DNA of 64,000 bases from Brevundimonas diminuta 3F5N. Its GTDB lineage: Bacteria; Pseudomonadota; Alphaproteobacteria; Caulobacterales; Caulobacteraceae. The stretch lies in contig NZ_FUIE01000049.1 of assembly GCF_900163625.1 (NCBI RefSeq), positions 1 to 64,000 on the forward strand, given 5' to 3'. Below the pieces are notes generated by a model, which saw only the letters and a program-made list of their open reading frames with translations, was not told where the DNA came from and did no database searches. This document shows positions 55,364 to 63,873 of this stretch, piece by piece; position 1 is the stretch's first letter, and each line of letters begins with the position of its first letter. Both the position numbers and the translations under genes were made by a program.

Positions 55364-56662
55364 TTGGAATCGGATCCGCGCGTTCTGGTCGTCTCCGACG
55401 CCGACGATCAGCTTGGCTCGCTTTGCGAAGGATTGGACCGACTGGGGTGGCGCACCGTCACCGCGCGCTCGCTTGAAGCCGCGCTTCTGGCGGTGTCGGA
55501 CCTGCCGGTGGATGCGGCCGTGGTTGAGTTGAAGAGCCTTGCTGAAGGCGGGCTGGAGCGCCTGCGCCGTGCCGCCGCTCCGCGCTATCTGTCGATACTG
55601 GGCCTGGGCGCCGCATCAGAGCGCGGAGGCGAGGAATGCGACCTGGTTGTGTCGACGCATCCCCATCCGCTGCAGACGGCCTTCCGATTGGAGCAGCTGA
55701 CGCGCGCTGCGGTGGCAGAGGAAGAATTCAGGCTGCGTCAGGCGACGTTTGCGGCTCATGGCGTTGACCTGCCCGAGCCGACGATGGGCGACACGCCTTT
55801 ACAGGTGCTGACGGCGGGCGCGGCGGATCGCCGTTTCCTGGCCCTGTCCAACGCCCTGGCGGCGGCGGGCGCAGAGGCTGTGGCGGCGCCGACCCCCTAT
55901 ACGGCTTTCGATTATCTGCATGAGCGCGCCTTCGACGCCGCCGTGCTGTGGGGGGATCGGGACCATGCGCCGGCCTTGTCGATCGCGGCGGGCATGCGTC
56001 GCAACACGCGCCTCTATCATATCCCCCTGACCCTCTATCTGCGCGAGAAGGTCGAGCCTGACCTGGCGGCCCTGTTCGAACGAGGCTTCGCTGACGTCGC
56101 CGCCGCAGAGACTTCAGAGGAGGAAGCTGCTGAACGGGTGTTGGCCCTGGCGCGTAATCATCGCCGTCGGCAGGGCTTGAGGCGGGCTCTGGACGCCGTG
56201 CGTGGTTGCGACCTGATGGATCCCGAGACCGGACTGTTCAGTCGCGACCTGTTCGCGGCGCATCTGGCGCGCCTCGCCAAGGGCGCGCGTGAACGGAGCC
56301 GACGCCTGTCCGTGTGCGTCCTGCGCGTGCCGGATAGTGAAACCATGGCGGCGGTTCGCACGGGCGGGTGGCTGGAGCGGGCCATGCCTCAGATCGGCGC
56401 CATGGTGTCGCGTCTGGTGCGGGTGGAGGACACGGCCGCACGTCTGTCGTCGGAAACCTTCGCCCTGGCCTTGCCCGCGACGGATCACGCTGCAGCGCGC
56501 CTGACGGCGGAACGGATCGCGGCGGTGATCGCCTGCACCGCCTTTGACGCGGGGCCGAACCGCTCGCCTTTCGTGGTTGAGCTCGATGTCGGCGTCGCCG
56601 AGATGCAGCCGGATGAAACTCCGACCGCCTTGCTGGAGCGCGCTTCGGCCCAGGTATCATGA
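55364..56662 (+). CDS. popA: PopA-like c-di-GMP effector (REC-REC-degenerate GGDEF)
   Basis: Response-regulator-like protein of 432 aa: two receiver-type domains (about 1-125 and 135-270) and a C-terminal GGDEF-like domain (about 285-432). The active motif is replaced by SSETF in ARLSSETFALALP, while an upstream RVED keeps the RxxD inhibitory-site pattern that binds c-di-GMP. This is the layout of Caulobacter PopA, which recruits CtrA to the pole for ClpXP degradation. TTG 55364 was chosen because AAGGAG lies just upstream and MESDPRVLVVSDAD starts the first receiver domain. Confidence 0.78.
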   Translation: MESDPRVLVVSDADDQLGSLCEGLDRLGWRTVTARSLEAALLAVSDLPVDAAVVELKSLAEGGLERLRRAAAPRYLSILGLGAASERGGEECDLVVSTHPHPLQTAFRLEQLTRAAVAEEEFRLRQATFAAHGVDLPEPTMGDTPLQVLTAGAADRRFLALSNALAAAGAEAVAAPTPYTAFDYLHERAFDAAVLWGDRDHAPALSIAAGMRRNTRLYHIPLTLYLREKVEPDLAALFERGFADVAAAETSEEEAAERVLALARNHRRRQGLRRALDAVRGCDLMDPETGLFSRDLFAAHLARLAKGARERSRRLSVCVLRVPDSETMAAVRTGGWLERAMPQIGAMVSRLVRVEDTAARLSSETFALALPATDHAAARLTAERIAAVIACTAFDAGPNRSPFVVELDVGVAEMQPDETPTALLERASAQVS

Positions 56663-56666
56663 CGTT

Positions 56667-56855
56667 CTAGGCGTCGGTGTCGTCGTCCAGCTTGTGGCCG
56701 TCCAGGCGCATGGCGTCACGCTCGCGTTCGACCTTGGCCGCGTCACGTTCGGCGCGGGTGCGGCCGAAGGTCAGGCGGTTGGCTTCGGCCGTGCGCTTGG
56801 CGGCGGTTTTGTCACGGGCCTTTCGCGCCTTGTTCAGGTTGACGATCTCACCCAT
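56667..56855 (-). CDS. DUF4169 family protein
   Basis: Small basic protein of 62 aa with the DUF4169 pattern EIVNLNKARKARDKTAAKRT and TFGRTRAERDAAKVERERDA. It is highly charged, probably helical and cytoplasmic. Function unknown. Its start overlaps the stop of the upstream glutathione-transferase gene (TGATG), so the two form an operon. Confidence 0.85.
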   Translation of the reverse strand: MGEIVNLNKARKARDKTAAKRTAEANRLTFGRTRAERDAAKVERERDAMRLDGHKLDDDTDA

Positions 56856-57448
56856 CAGACATGACCGTCCGGGCTGTCCTTGGCCCAGGCGCGCTTCAGC
56901 GCTGGGCGCGCGCCGATGCGCTGGACATAGGCGTCATACGGTTCGCCCGCGGGCATGGCCGCGCGGAACCATTGCAGCAAACTGCCGAACAGGATGTCGA
57001 GGGCGGAGAAGTCGCCCAGGATGAAGCCGCCGTCTTGGATCGCCGCGCGCCAGCGCCGGTCCAACTCGGTATAGGCGGCCTTCTGCGTCTCGTTCCAACT
57101 GGCGGGCGGACCGGAGGTCAGCACCGTCTCCAGCACATTGTTGTAGAGGCCCAGCCACGACAGATATTCCGCCCGGCGCGGGTCGGCCGGTCCCGGCGCC
57201 AGGCCCGCATCAGGGTGGCGGTCGGTCAGGAACAGGAAGATCAGCACTGATTCGATCAGCACCTGCCCGTCGACTTCGAGCGCCGGGGCCTGTTTCAACG
57301 GATGAGGGTTGGCCGGATCGGTTCGGCCCTGGCCCTCACGCCGCAGAATATCGACGTAGTGGACGCGATAGTCCGCGCCCAGCTCCTCCAGCAACCACAG
57401 AAGGCGGGTCGAGCGTGACTGCGGCGCGTGATGAACGATCATCGACAT
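56855..57448 (-). CDS. Glutathione S-transferase family protein
   Basis: GST of 197 aa: a thioredoxin-like N-domain (MIVHHAPQSRSTRLLWLLEE; the catalytic Ser/Arg region SRSTR; substrate-binding QAPALEVDGQVLIESVLIF with the ES pair) and an all-helical C-domain (about 85-197, GDFSALDILFGSLLQW). Substrate unknown. The start is set by the beta-strand MIVHH; a 36-codon open extension upstream is ignored. Confidence 0.9.
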   Translation of the reverse strand: MSMIVHHAPQSRSTRLLWLLEELGADYRVHYVDILRREGQGRTDPANPHPLKQAPALEVDGQVLIESVLIFLFLTDRHPDAGLAPGPADPRRAEYLSWLGLYNNVLETVLTSGPPASWNETQKAAYTELDRRWRAAIQDGGFILGDFSALDILFGSLLQWFRAAMPAGEPYDAYVQRIGARPALKRAWAKDSPDGHV

Positions 57449-57533
57449 TGTGAACTTCCTCGCCTGGCTTTGCGGTGAACCCTCTAACGGCCGGGCCGTT
57501 CCGAGGCGGTCCCCATAGTAACGGAGAGCGTCA

Positions 57534-57767
57534 ATGATAAACGCCTCGATGATCAAGGAACATCAGGAAGTCGTCGGTTCGGACGGCGGTCATGTCGGTC
57601 GCGTGGACCATGTGATGGGCGACCAGATCGAACTGGCCAAGCTGGATCTGGGTTCAGGCCTCAAGCACCACATGATCCCCGTCACCTGGGTCACGCGCGT
57701 GGATGAGCACGTGCATCTGAACATGACGAAGGACGAGGCCAAGGCGCGCTGGACCGAGAAACACTAA
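57534..57767 (+). CDS. DUF2171 family protein
   Basis: Protein of 77 aa with the PRC-barrel-like DUF2171 pattern VVGSDGGHVGRVDHVMGDQI and MIPVTWVTRVDEHVHLNMTK. Such small domains bind partners or act in stress responses; the specific role is unknown. Divergent from the GST gene. Confidence 0.86.
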   Translation: MINASMIKEHQEVVGSDGGHVGRVDHVMGDQIELAKLDLGSGLKHHMIPVTWVTRVDEHVHLNMTKDEAKARWTEKH

Positions 57768-57794
57768 AGCGCCGCCTTACCGCGATTTCACCGG

Positions 57795-57820
57795 AGGCCC
57801 TGCTGCAATCAGCGGGGCCT
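57795..57820 (+). terminator. Terminator of the DUF2171 gene
   Basis: AGGCCCTGCTG pairs with CAGCGGGGCCT (one G-T wobble) around a CAAT loop, followed by TTTCG, 27 bp after the stop. Confidence 0.68.
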
Positions 57821-57863
57821 TTCGCCATATAGAGGGTGTGATTGACGCGAAGGGGCGACAGAC

Positions 57864-58259
57864 TTGATCCGACTGATCCTGAACTTGCTGTGGTTCTTCC
57901 TGGGCGGTTTCGCTTCGGGCCTGGCCTGGCTGTTTGGCGGGCTGCTGCTGGCGCTGACGGTCGTGGGCCTGCCGTGGGCGTTTTCGGCATGGCGCATCGC
58001 CAGCTATTCCTTCTGGCCGTTCGGGCGCGAGATCGTCTGGCGCGATCCGAACCCGGCTGACCTGGGCGCGGGTTGCCTGGGCGTCGGGCTGAACGTGATC
58101 TGGCTGGTGCTGGCGGGATGGTACATCGCCCTGGCGCATCTTCTGATCGCCGTCCCGCAGTTCGTCAGCCTGATTGGCATTCCGTTCGCGCTGAAGAACG
58201 TCGAACTGGCCAAGCTGTCGCTGGCCCCAGTGGGGCGGACGATCCGGGACCGGGGCTGA
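57864..58259 (+). CDS. YccF domain-containing membrane protein
   Basis: Membrane protein of 131 aa with two YccF repeats, each of paired helices. It starts MIRLILNLLWFFLGGFASGL, and the conserved GLPWAFSAWRIASYSFWPFG recurs as IGIPFALKNVELAKLSLAP in the second half. TTG start. Function unknown. Confidence 0.86.
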   Translation: MIRLILNLLWFFLGGFASGLAWLFGGLLLALTVVGLPWAFSAWRIASYSFWPFGREIVWRDPNPADLGAGCLGVGLNVIWLVLAGWYIALAHLLIAVPQFVSLIGIPFALKNVELAKLSLAPVGRTIRDRG

Positions 58260-58300
58260 CGGCGGCGTCCGTCAGACTCGCGCAAAAGCAGGCATGAAAA

Positions 58301-58330
58301 ACGCCGGCTGGGGCGAACCCGGCCGGCGTC
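58301..58330 (-). terminator. Terminator of fumC
   Basis: On the minus strand ACGCCGGCC...GCCGGCGT is followed by TTTTTC; it lies 25 bp after the fumC stop and also follows the yccF-type gene on the other strand. Confidence 0.72.
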
Positions 58331-58354
58331 TTCATGTCTGGCGCTAAGCGCGGC

Positions 58355-59746
58355 TTACTGCGGCGAGATCATCTTCTCGGGGCGGACCCACTCGTCGAAC
58401 TCTTCGTTCGTCAGATAGCCGCCGCCGACGGCTTCCTCGCGCAGGGTGGTGCCGTTCTTGTGCGCCGTCTTGGCGATCTTGGCGCAGGTGTCGTAGCCCA
58501 GCTTGGCGTTCAGGGCCGTGACCAGCATCAGGCTGTTTTCCAGGCCGTGCTTGATGTTGTCCTCGCGCGGCTCGATGCCGACGACGCAGTTGTCGGTGAA
58601 GCTGATGGCCGCATCGGCGACCAGACGGACCGATTGCAGGAAGTTGTAGGCCATCACCGGGTTATAGACGTTCAACTCGAAATGGCCTTGCGAGCCGGCG
58701 AACGACAAGGCGGCGTTGTTGCCGAACACCTGGACGCAGACCTGTGTCAGGGCTTCGCTCTGGGTCGGGTTGACCTTGCCCGGCATGATGGACGAGCCCG
58801 GCTCGTTTTCCGGCAGCGACAGCTCGCCTAGTCCAGCGCGCGGGCCCGAACCCAGGAAGCGGATGTCGTTGGCGATCTTGAACAGCGAGGCGGCGACCGT
58901 ATTGATCGCGCCGTGGGTGAAGACCATGGCGTCGTGAGCGGCCAGGGCCTCGAACTTGTTCGGCGCCGTGGTGAAGGGCAGGCCGGTGATGCCTGCGATC
59001 TGGGCCGCGACCTTTTCAGCAAAGCCGATCGGGGCGTTAAGGCCGGTGCCGACGGCGGTGCCGCCCTGGGCCAGCTCCATCAGGCGCGGCAGGGTCTGCT
59101 CGATGCGCTCGATGCCCATGGCGACCTGGTGGGCGTAGCCGCCGAATTCCTGGCCCAGCGTCAGGGGCGTGGCGTCCTGGGTGTGGGTGCGGCCGATCTT
59201 GATGATGTGCGCCCAGGCCTTGGCCTTGGCGTCCAGCGCAGCGTGCAGGTGCTTCAAGGCGGGGATCAGGTCGTTGACCACCTGCTCGGCGCAGGCGACG
59301 TGCATGGCCGTCGGATAGGTGTCGTTCGACGACTGGCTCATGTTGACGTGGTCGTTGGGGTGGACCGGCTTCTTGGAGCCCATCTCGCCGCCCAGCATCT
59401 CGATGGCGCGGTTCGAGATCACCTCATTGGCGTTCATGTTCGACTGGGTGCCCGAACCCGTCTGCCAGACGACCAGCGGGAAGTGGTCGTTCAGCTTGCC
59501 TTCGATCACTTCATTGGCGGCGGCGATGATGGCGTCGGCCAGCTTGGCGTCCAGCTTGCCCAGATCGCGGTTGGTCTCGGCGGCGGCGCGCTTGACGATG
59601 CCCAGAGCACGCACGACCGGCAGGGGCTGTTTCTCCCAACCGATCTTGAAGTTCCCGAGCGAGCGCTGGGCTTGCGCGCCCCAGTAGCGATCAGCGGCGA
59701 CCTCGATGGGGCCGAAGGTGTCGGTTTCGATACGAACGTTGCTCAT
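58355..59746 (-). CDS. fumC: Class II fumarate hydratase
   Basis: FumC, 463 aa, the oxygen-stable fumarase of the TCA cycle. It shows [19 protein letters not shown], the active-site His region [35 protein letters not shown], and the superfamily signature [15 protein letters not shown]. Ends with [13 protein letters not shown], as in other FumC proteins. Confidence 0.98.
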   Translation of the reverse strand: MSNVRIETDTFGPIEVAADRYWGAQAQRSLGNFKIGWEKQPLPVVRALGIVKRAAAETNRDLGKLDAKLADAIIAAANEVIEGKLNDHFPLVVWQTGSGTQSNMNANEVISNRAIEMLGGEMGSKKPVHPNDHVNMSQSSNDTYPTAMHVACAEQVVNDLIPALKHLHAALDAKAKAWAHIIKIGRTHTQDATPLTLGQEFGGYAHQVAMGIERIEQTLPRLMELAQGGTAVGTGLNAPIGFAEKVAAQIAGITGLPFTTAPNKFEALAAHDAMVFTHGAINTVAASLFKIANDIRFLGSGPRAGLGELSLPENEPGSSIMPGKVNPTQSEALTQVCVQVFGNNAALSFAGSQGHFELNVYNPVMAYNFLQSVRLVADAAISFTDNCVVGIEPREDNIKHGLENSLMLVTALNAKLGYDTCAKIAKTAHKNGTTLREEAVGGGYLTNEEFDEWVRPEKMISPQ

Positions 59747-59851
59747 GTGCGCGGGACTCGTCTCTCAGGCGTGGCGGGAAGATGCCGGGCGGTGTAGCAC
59801 GCAGACGCGGCGGGGCAAGGCGAGCCGCACATCACGAAAGGCGGACGGCGC

Positions 59852-60202
59852 GTGGACGGCTGGATCGGAACCGGAAAGGTCAGGGCGCGCGAGCAGGGCG
59901 ATGCGGTCGAGATCGCCATCGACGGCCTGACCACCCAGGCCAAATACTACAAGCCGCTGGTCTATGAGTTCATGCGCAAGGAATGGGCGTCGCGACCATC
60001 GTGGGGCGACTACGTCGTCGAGATCGTGATGGAGCATGTCGGCGACCCGCCTTGGATGGACCTGGATAATCTGGCCAAGGCTCTCCTGGACGCCATCAAG
60101 GGCTATCTGTTCCACGACGACAGTCAGGTCGCCCGCCTGCTGGTCGAACGCCGCGAAGGCGAACGGGAGCGGATTACTATTCGCGTGTTTCCTAGAAAGT
60201 AG
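59852..60202 (+). CDS. RusA-like Holliday junction endonuclease
   Basis: Protein of 116 aa resembling RusA resolvases: WMDLDNLAKALLDAIKGYLF then HDDSQVARLLVERREGE carry the Asp/Lys metal-binding pattern of RusA (DLDN...K...DD). RusA genes are usually phage-borne, but no other phage gene is nearby and base composition is like the rest. GTG start. Activity is inferred. Confidence 0.75.
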   Translation: MDGWIGTGKVRAREQGDAVEIAIDGLTTQAKYYKPLVYEFMRKEWASRPSWGDYVVEIVMEHVGDPPWMDLDNLAKALLDAIKGYLFHDDSQVARLLVERREGERERITIRVFPRK

Positions 60203-60212
60203 GGCCACGAAA

Positions 60213-60241
60213 ATAGGGGCCGCGCTGGGCGCGATCCCTAT
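60213..60241. terminator. Hairpin between the RusA-like gene and the lipoprotein
   Basis: ATAGGG...CGCGC and GCGCG...CCCTAT form a two-part stem around TGGG between the convergent genes. No strong T-run follows, so the call is tentative. Confidence 0.4.
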
Positions 60242-60266
60242 CCTTTGACCGATCAGACGAGGCGGA

Positions 60267-60758
60267 TCAGCCTGCCGCGTTCGAGATCAACGTCTGCACG
60301 TCCTTCGGCTTGGCGATGTTCGAGCCGGCGGTCTTGTAGGTGGTCAGCTTGCCGCCTTCCCACAGGCCGACTTCCAGCGCCTTGCCGGCCGGATCGATCA
60401 GCAGATAGGCCGCGTTGACGCCGCCCTCATGCTGCTTGTTGCCCGAAGTGAACAGGACGGCGCCGTCTTTCTGCAGCGGCGCTTGAGTCTGCATGTTGGT
60501 CGCCAGAACGTCGAACTTGTCGCCCATCAGCGTCTTCAGATCAGCCGTGATCGCGCTGTCTTCCAGTAGCTTGGTCTCGTTCGGATATTTGCCGATCTGA
60601 GCGTTCAGCGCGCTCCAGTCCGCAGCGGCGGTTTCGGTTGCGGCAGGCGCGGCTTCAGTCGAGGCGGCCGGGGTTTCCGCCGGCGGCGTCGCTTCAGGCT
60701 GGCTGCAGGCGGCCAGCGTCAGGGAAACGGCGGCGACGGACATCAGGGACAGGCGCAT
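60267..60758 (-). CDS. Hypothetical lipoprotein
   Basis: Lipoprotein of 163 aa with lipobox LAAC (Cys18) and an Ala/Pro/Thr-rich linker (about 20-45). The globular part, from DWSALNAQIGKYPNETKLLE, is a small alpha/beta domain without a family I can name; it ends AAYLLIDPAGKALEVGLWEG and a short helix. Periplasmic location is likely. No functional hint comes from the neighbours. Confidence 0.7.
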   Translation of the reverse strand: MRLSLMSVAAVSLTLAACSQPEATPPAETPAASTEAAPAATETAAADWSALNAQIGKYPNETKLLEDSAITADLKTLMGDKFDVLATNMQTQAPLQKDGAVLFTSGNKQHEGGVNAAYLLIDPAGKALEVGLWEGGKLTTYKTAGSNIAKPKDVQTLISNAAG

Positions 60759-60845
60759 GAAAACAACCTCGCTTAGGTAAGGAAGGGGAGGTTACGGCAA
60801 CGCTTGTCTGCACCCAAAGGTTGCGTGACCTTTGGTGTGAGGGCG

Positions 60846-61343
60846 TTATTTCTTGCGGAACTGGTCCAGCGAAACGACCTTCGGCCCGTCGTCGTCCGAG
60901 GGCGGAGGCGGGGCGGCGTCCGGGTCGCGCGCAGGCGGCGACAGGGGCGCGATCTCTGCCTCGACGATTTCAGGCTCGTCGAACTGCAGCAGGAACTGCA
61001 CGCTGGGGTCGTAGAAGCGGACTACGGCGCTGTAGGGCACGGTCAGCACCTTGGGCGCGCCGCCGAACTTCAGCATGACCGAGAACAGGTCCGGCTCGAC
61101 CGCCAGATCCCAATACTGATGCTGCAGCACGACCGTCATTTCGTCCGGGTATTTGGCCAGGACGTCCGGCGGGACGCTGACGCCGGCGCCGCGGGTCTTG
61201 AAGGTGATGTAGAAGTGGTGGGCGCCAGGAATGCCCTCGGGCTCGGCCGCGCGCTCAAGCGCCAGGCGGATCACGCCGCGCAGGGCGTCCTGGGCGAGTT
61301 GCTCATAATGCATCTCGTCAACAGGGGGAGTTTGATCCGTCAT
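60846..61343 (-). CDS. sspB: ClpXP adaptor SspB (alpha type)
   Basis: SspB-alpha, 165 aa, which tethers ssrA-tagged proteins to the ClpXP protease. The dimeric tag-binding domain covers about 10-125 (HHFYITFKTRGAGVSVPPDV; EMTVVLQHQYWDLAVEPDLF). A flexible acidic/Pro-rich linker leads to the C-terminal ClpX-binding tail KVVSLDQFRKK. It lies immediately downstream of the ssrA gene in the same direction, so tag and adaptor are physically linked. Confidence 0.93.
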   Translation of the reverse strand: MTDQTPPVDEMHYEQLAQDALRGVIRLALERAAEPEGIPGAHHFYITFKTRGAGVSVPPDVLAKYPDEMTVVLQHQYWDLAVEPDLFSVMLKFGGAPKVLTVPYSAVVRFYDPSVQFLLQFDEPEIVEAEIAPLSPPARDPDAAPPPPSDDDGPKVVSLDQFRKK

Positions 61344-61429
61344 CGGCGCCTCAAAAAAGGGGAACGCGCGACTGTTACCCGCCCAAGGCGAGCGACGGAA
61401 GACGCAGAGTCGCCTGCGGCAAAGGAATT

Positions 61430-61657
61430 TCGATGTCGGGAGAAGCGCCGGGATTCTGTTGCCAGGCTCCCGACAGGCCCCGCCTAAGGATCTGAACCCC
61501 TAGGACTTAAGTGTTCGAAATCAACCGAACCGCATTACGCGGCGAGGCGGACTTCTCCAGCGAAGTTATCGTTCGCAGTTAGATAAAGGCCCGATACGGT
61601 GGGCCAGGACGAGCGAAAGCAATCCTCTTTACACGTCCGTCGATGCTAGTCGGCCCC
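61430..61657 (-). ncRNA. ssrA: tmRNA (ssrA), coding piece of the permuted two-piece form
   Basis: The minus-strand 5' end GGGGCCGACTAGCATCGACGG is the 5' acceptor half and D-arm analogue. The tag frame (61576 to 61535) encodes ANDNFAGEVRLAA and stops at TAA, so with the charged alanine the tag is 14 residues like that of Caulobacter. A long-range stem (GTCGGGAG 61435-61442 with CTCCCGAC 61467-61474) near the 3' end fits a pseudoknot element. GGGGCCG pairs with CGGCTCC of the acceptor piece. The exact 3' end is not certain. Confidence 0.9.
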
Positions 61658-61690
61658 ATGCTGCCTCCGCCGATAACGCGGGGAAGAAGT

Positions 61691-61785
61691 TGGTGGAGCC
61701 GCCGGGAATCGCACCCGGGTCCGGTCCGCTTATTACAGGCGCGTTTATCGCCATAGCTCGGGCGAACCCGAGCAGGATCAATATA
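61691..61785 (-). ncRNA. ssrA: tmRNA (ssrA), acceptor piece
   Basis: This piece lies upstream of the coding piece, as in alphaproteobacterial permuted ssrA. It has a T-arm (CCGGG/CCCGG around TGCGATT, 61702-61719) and the 3' end CGGCTCCACCA with encoded CCA at 61691. A strong hairpin GCTCGGG-TTCG-CCCGAGC (61756-61773) marks its 5' part. The sequence between 61658 and 61690 is presumably removed by processing. The 5' end is approximate. Confidence 0.88.
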
Positions 61786-61825
61786 GTATGGGCGGCGCGG
61801 CCTTCCAAGGGGCTGGCGAAGAAGT

Positions 61826-62707
61826 TCAGGCGAAACCGGGGTGACGGGGCCAGTCCCGCTGCTGGTTGCGGAACCAGGTCAGCTGGCGCTTGGCGTAGTT
61901 GCGGGTGGACTGCTTCACGGCCGCGACGGCGTCGGGCAAGGGCAGTTCACCGGCCAGATGCGCCGCCAGTTCGCGCACGCCGACAGCCTTCATCGCGGGC
62001 AGGTCCGGGTCGAGATCGCGGGCGACGAGGGCGCGCGCCTCGTCCAGCGCGCCGTGCGCCATCATCATGTCCACACGCGCATCGCATGAGGCGTAGAGGC
62101 GCTCGCGCGGCGGCTCCACGACCAGGGCGTCATAGCTGCCGGGCGCCAGCAGGGGCTGGGTGTCGGCCTTCCAGTCGCTGATCGCGCGGCCGCTGGCGCG
62201 ATGCACGCTGAGGGCGCGGACCAGACGCTGGCGATCACCGGGGAAGACGGCGGCCTCGGCGGCGCGGTCGACCTCAGCCAGATGGCGGCGGAATGCGGCT
62301 TCGCCGCCGGTGTCATATTCCGCCTGTACTGCATCGCGCATTTCGACCGATACGGGAGGAATCTCGGCCAACCCCTTGGTCAAGGCGTTAAAATAGAGAC
62401 CGGTGCCGCCGACCAGCAAGGCAGGTCGCCTCTCGGCGGCCAGTTCAGCCAGAAGGTCCATGACGGCTCGGCTCCAGCGGCCGACAGACCAGGCGTCGGC
62501 GGCGTCGGCCACGCCATAGAGACGGTGCGGGATTTCAGCCTCATCCTCGACCGAGGGGCGGGCGCTCAGCACGCGCAGGTCGGCGTAGAGCTGCTGGCTG
62601 TCGGCGTTGATGACGACGGCGCCCGTCGCGTGCGCGGTTTCCATCGCCAGGCGCGACTTGCCCGAGGCGGTTGGGCCGGCGATCAAGGTGATGATGGGCT
62701 GGGACAA
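61826..62707 (-). CDS. miaA: tRNA dimethylallyltransferase MiaA
   Basis: MiaA, 293 aa from TTG 62707, which adds the dimethylallyl group to A37 of tRNAs reading UNN codons. It has the P-loop LIAGPTASGKSRLAME, the DSQQLYADLRVLSARPS element, LLVGGTGLYFNALTKGL and the C-terminal RNYAKRQLTWFRNQ. The frame is open to an ATG at 62779, but the domain begins at SQPIITLIAG; the shorter start gives the usual length and is my preference. Confidence 0.94.
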   Translation of the reverse strand: MSQPIITLIAGPTASGKSRLAMETAHATGAVVINADSQQLYADLRVLSARPSVEDEAEIPHRLYGVADAADAWSVGRWSRAVMDLLAELAAERRPALLVGGTGLYFNALTKGLAEIPPVSVEMRDAVQAEYDTGGEAAFRRHLAEVDRAAEAAVFPGDRQRLVRALSVHRASGRAISDWKADTQPLLAPGSYDALVVEPPRERLYASCDARVDMMMAHGALDEARALVARDLDPDLPAMKAVGVRELAAHLAGELPLPDAVAAVKQSTRNYAKRQLTWFRNQQRDWPRHPGFA

Positions 62708-62794
62708 AGGATCAACTCGCGAACGGGAGCTTAGGGCGATAGAACGCCCATCATCGGCCCGGCAAGTCCGTCGGGCCATGAAGGAGTCTCAATC

Positions 62795-63862
62795 GTGACC
62801 GACCGCGCCGCCGTTCTCGCCGCCCTCGACGCCGTGACCGACCCGAAGTCGGGCCAGGGCCTGGCGGCGGCCGGGCTGGTGCAGGGGCTGGTCGTGGCCG
62901 ATGGTCGCGCGGGCTTCGTCATGGAAGTCCCGCACAATGAAACCGCGCGCTACGCCCCCGTGCGCGACGCGGCGGAAGCAGTGCTGAAAGCGATGCCGGG
63001 TATGGAGCGGGTGTCGGTCGTCCTGACCGCCGAAGCCGTGACCGCCGCGCCGCGCCGTACGGCGGGCCTGTCGAAGGCCGCGACAGATCAGGGACGGCCC
63101 AAGGCGCCTGTTCCGACGGATCGCCCCGCCCATGTGAAGCGCGTCCTGGCGGTCGCCAGCGGCAAGGGCGGCGTCGGAAAGTCGACGGTCTCGGTTAACC
63201 TGGCGGCGGCTCTGGCGGCGCGCGGTCTGTCGATCGGGGTGCTGGACGCCGATGTTTACGGCCCGTCGCTGCCGACCATGCTGGGGATTTCGGGCCAGCC
63301 CGCCTATGAGGACGGCGCCATGGTCCCGCACCTCGCGCATGGGCTGAAGGCCATGTCGGTGGGCCTGCTGACCAAGGCCGAGGACGCCATGATCTGGCGT
63401 GGGCCAATGGCGTCACAGGCCATCACCCAGATGCTGACCCAGACGCGCTGGGGGACGGAGGAGCAACCGCTGGACGTTCTGGTCATCGACCTGCCGCCCG
63501 GCACCGGCGACGTGCAACTGACCCTGATTCAGAAAACGCCGCTGGACGGGGCGGTGATCGTTTCGACGCCGCAGGAAGTGGCCCTGGCCGACGCCCGCCG
63601 GGCGCACACCCTGTTCGCCAAGGTCGGCGTGCCGACCCTGGGCCTGATCGAGAACATGAGCGGCGAGGTGTTCGGGACTGGCGGCGCCGAGGCCGAGGCC
63701 GCGCGCCTGGACGCGCCCTATCTGGGCGACCTGCCGCTGGACGGGGCGCTGCGCCGCGCGGGCGATGCGGGGCGGCCATTGGTCGCCGTTGACCCGCAGC
63801 ACCCGGCGTCTGACCGTTTCCATCAGATCGCCGCGCAGGTCGCTGCGGCGCTGGGCCTCTGA
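62795..63862 (+). CDS. mrp: Mrp/ApbC-type iron-sulfur cluster carrier ATPase
   Basis: P-loop protein of 355 aa. An N-terminal MIP18/DUF59-like domain (about 1-90) precedes the ATPase with the deviant Walker A VASGKGGVGKSTVSVNLA, DADVYGPSLPTMLG, and VIDLPPGTGDVQLTL. The family carries Fe-S clusters on a C-terminal CxxC at its dimer interface; here the corresponding region IENMSGEVFGTGGAEAEA has no cysteine, and none is seen elsewhere. GTG start. Confidence 0.92.
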   Translation: MTDRAAVLAALDAVTDPKSGQGLAAAGLVQGLVVADGRAGFVMEVPHNETARYAPVRDAAEAVLKAMPGMERVSVVLTAEAVTAAPRRTAGLSKAATDQGRPKAPVPTDRPAHVKRVLAVASGKGGVGKSTVSVNLAAALAARGLSIGVLDADVYGPSLPTMLGISGQPAYEDGAMVPHLAHGLKAMSVGLLTKAEDAMIWRGPMASQAITQMLTQTRWGTEEQPLDVLVIDLPPGTGDVQLTLIQKTPLDGAVIVSTPQEVALADARRAHTLFAKVGVPTLGLIENMSGEVFGTGGAEAEAARLDAPYLGDLPLDGALRRAGDAGRPLVAVDPQHPASDRFHQIAAQVAAALGL

Positions 63863-63873
63863 GGGCGGGGACT

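Noticed and set aside
55276-55476. 66-codon frame before and across the popA start
   Set aside because: The first part looks slightly hydrophobic, but the frame turns into arginine-rich shadow of popA and has no ribosome site.
62708-62779. 24-residue N-terminal extension of MiaA
   Set aside because: Arg/Ser-rich and not part of the P-loop domain; possible but less likely than the TTG start at 62707.
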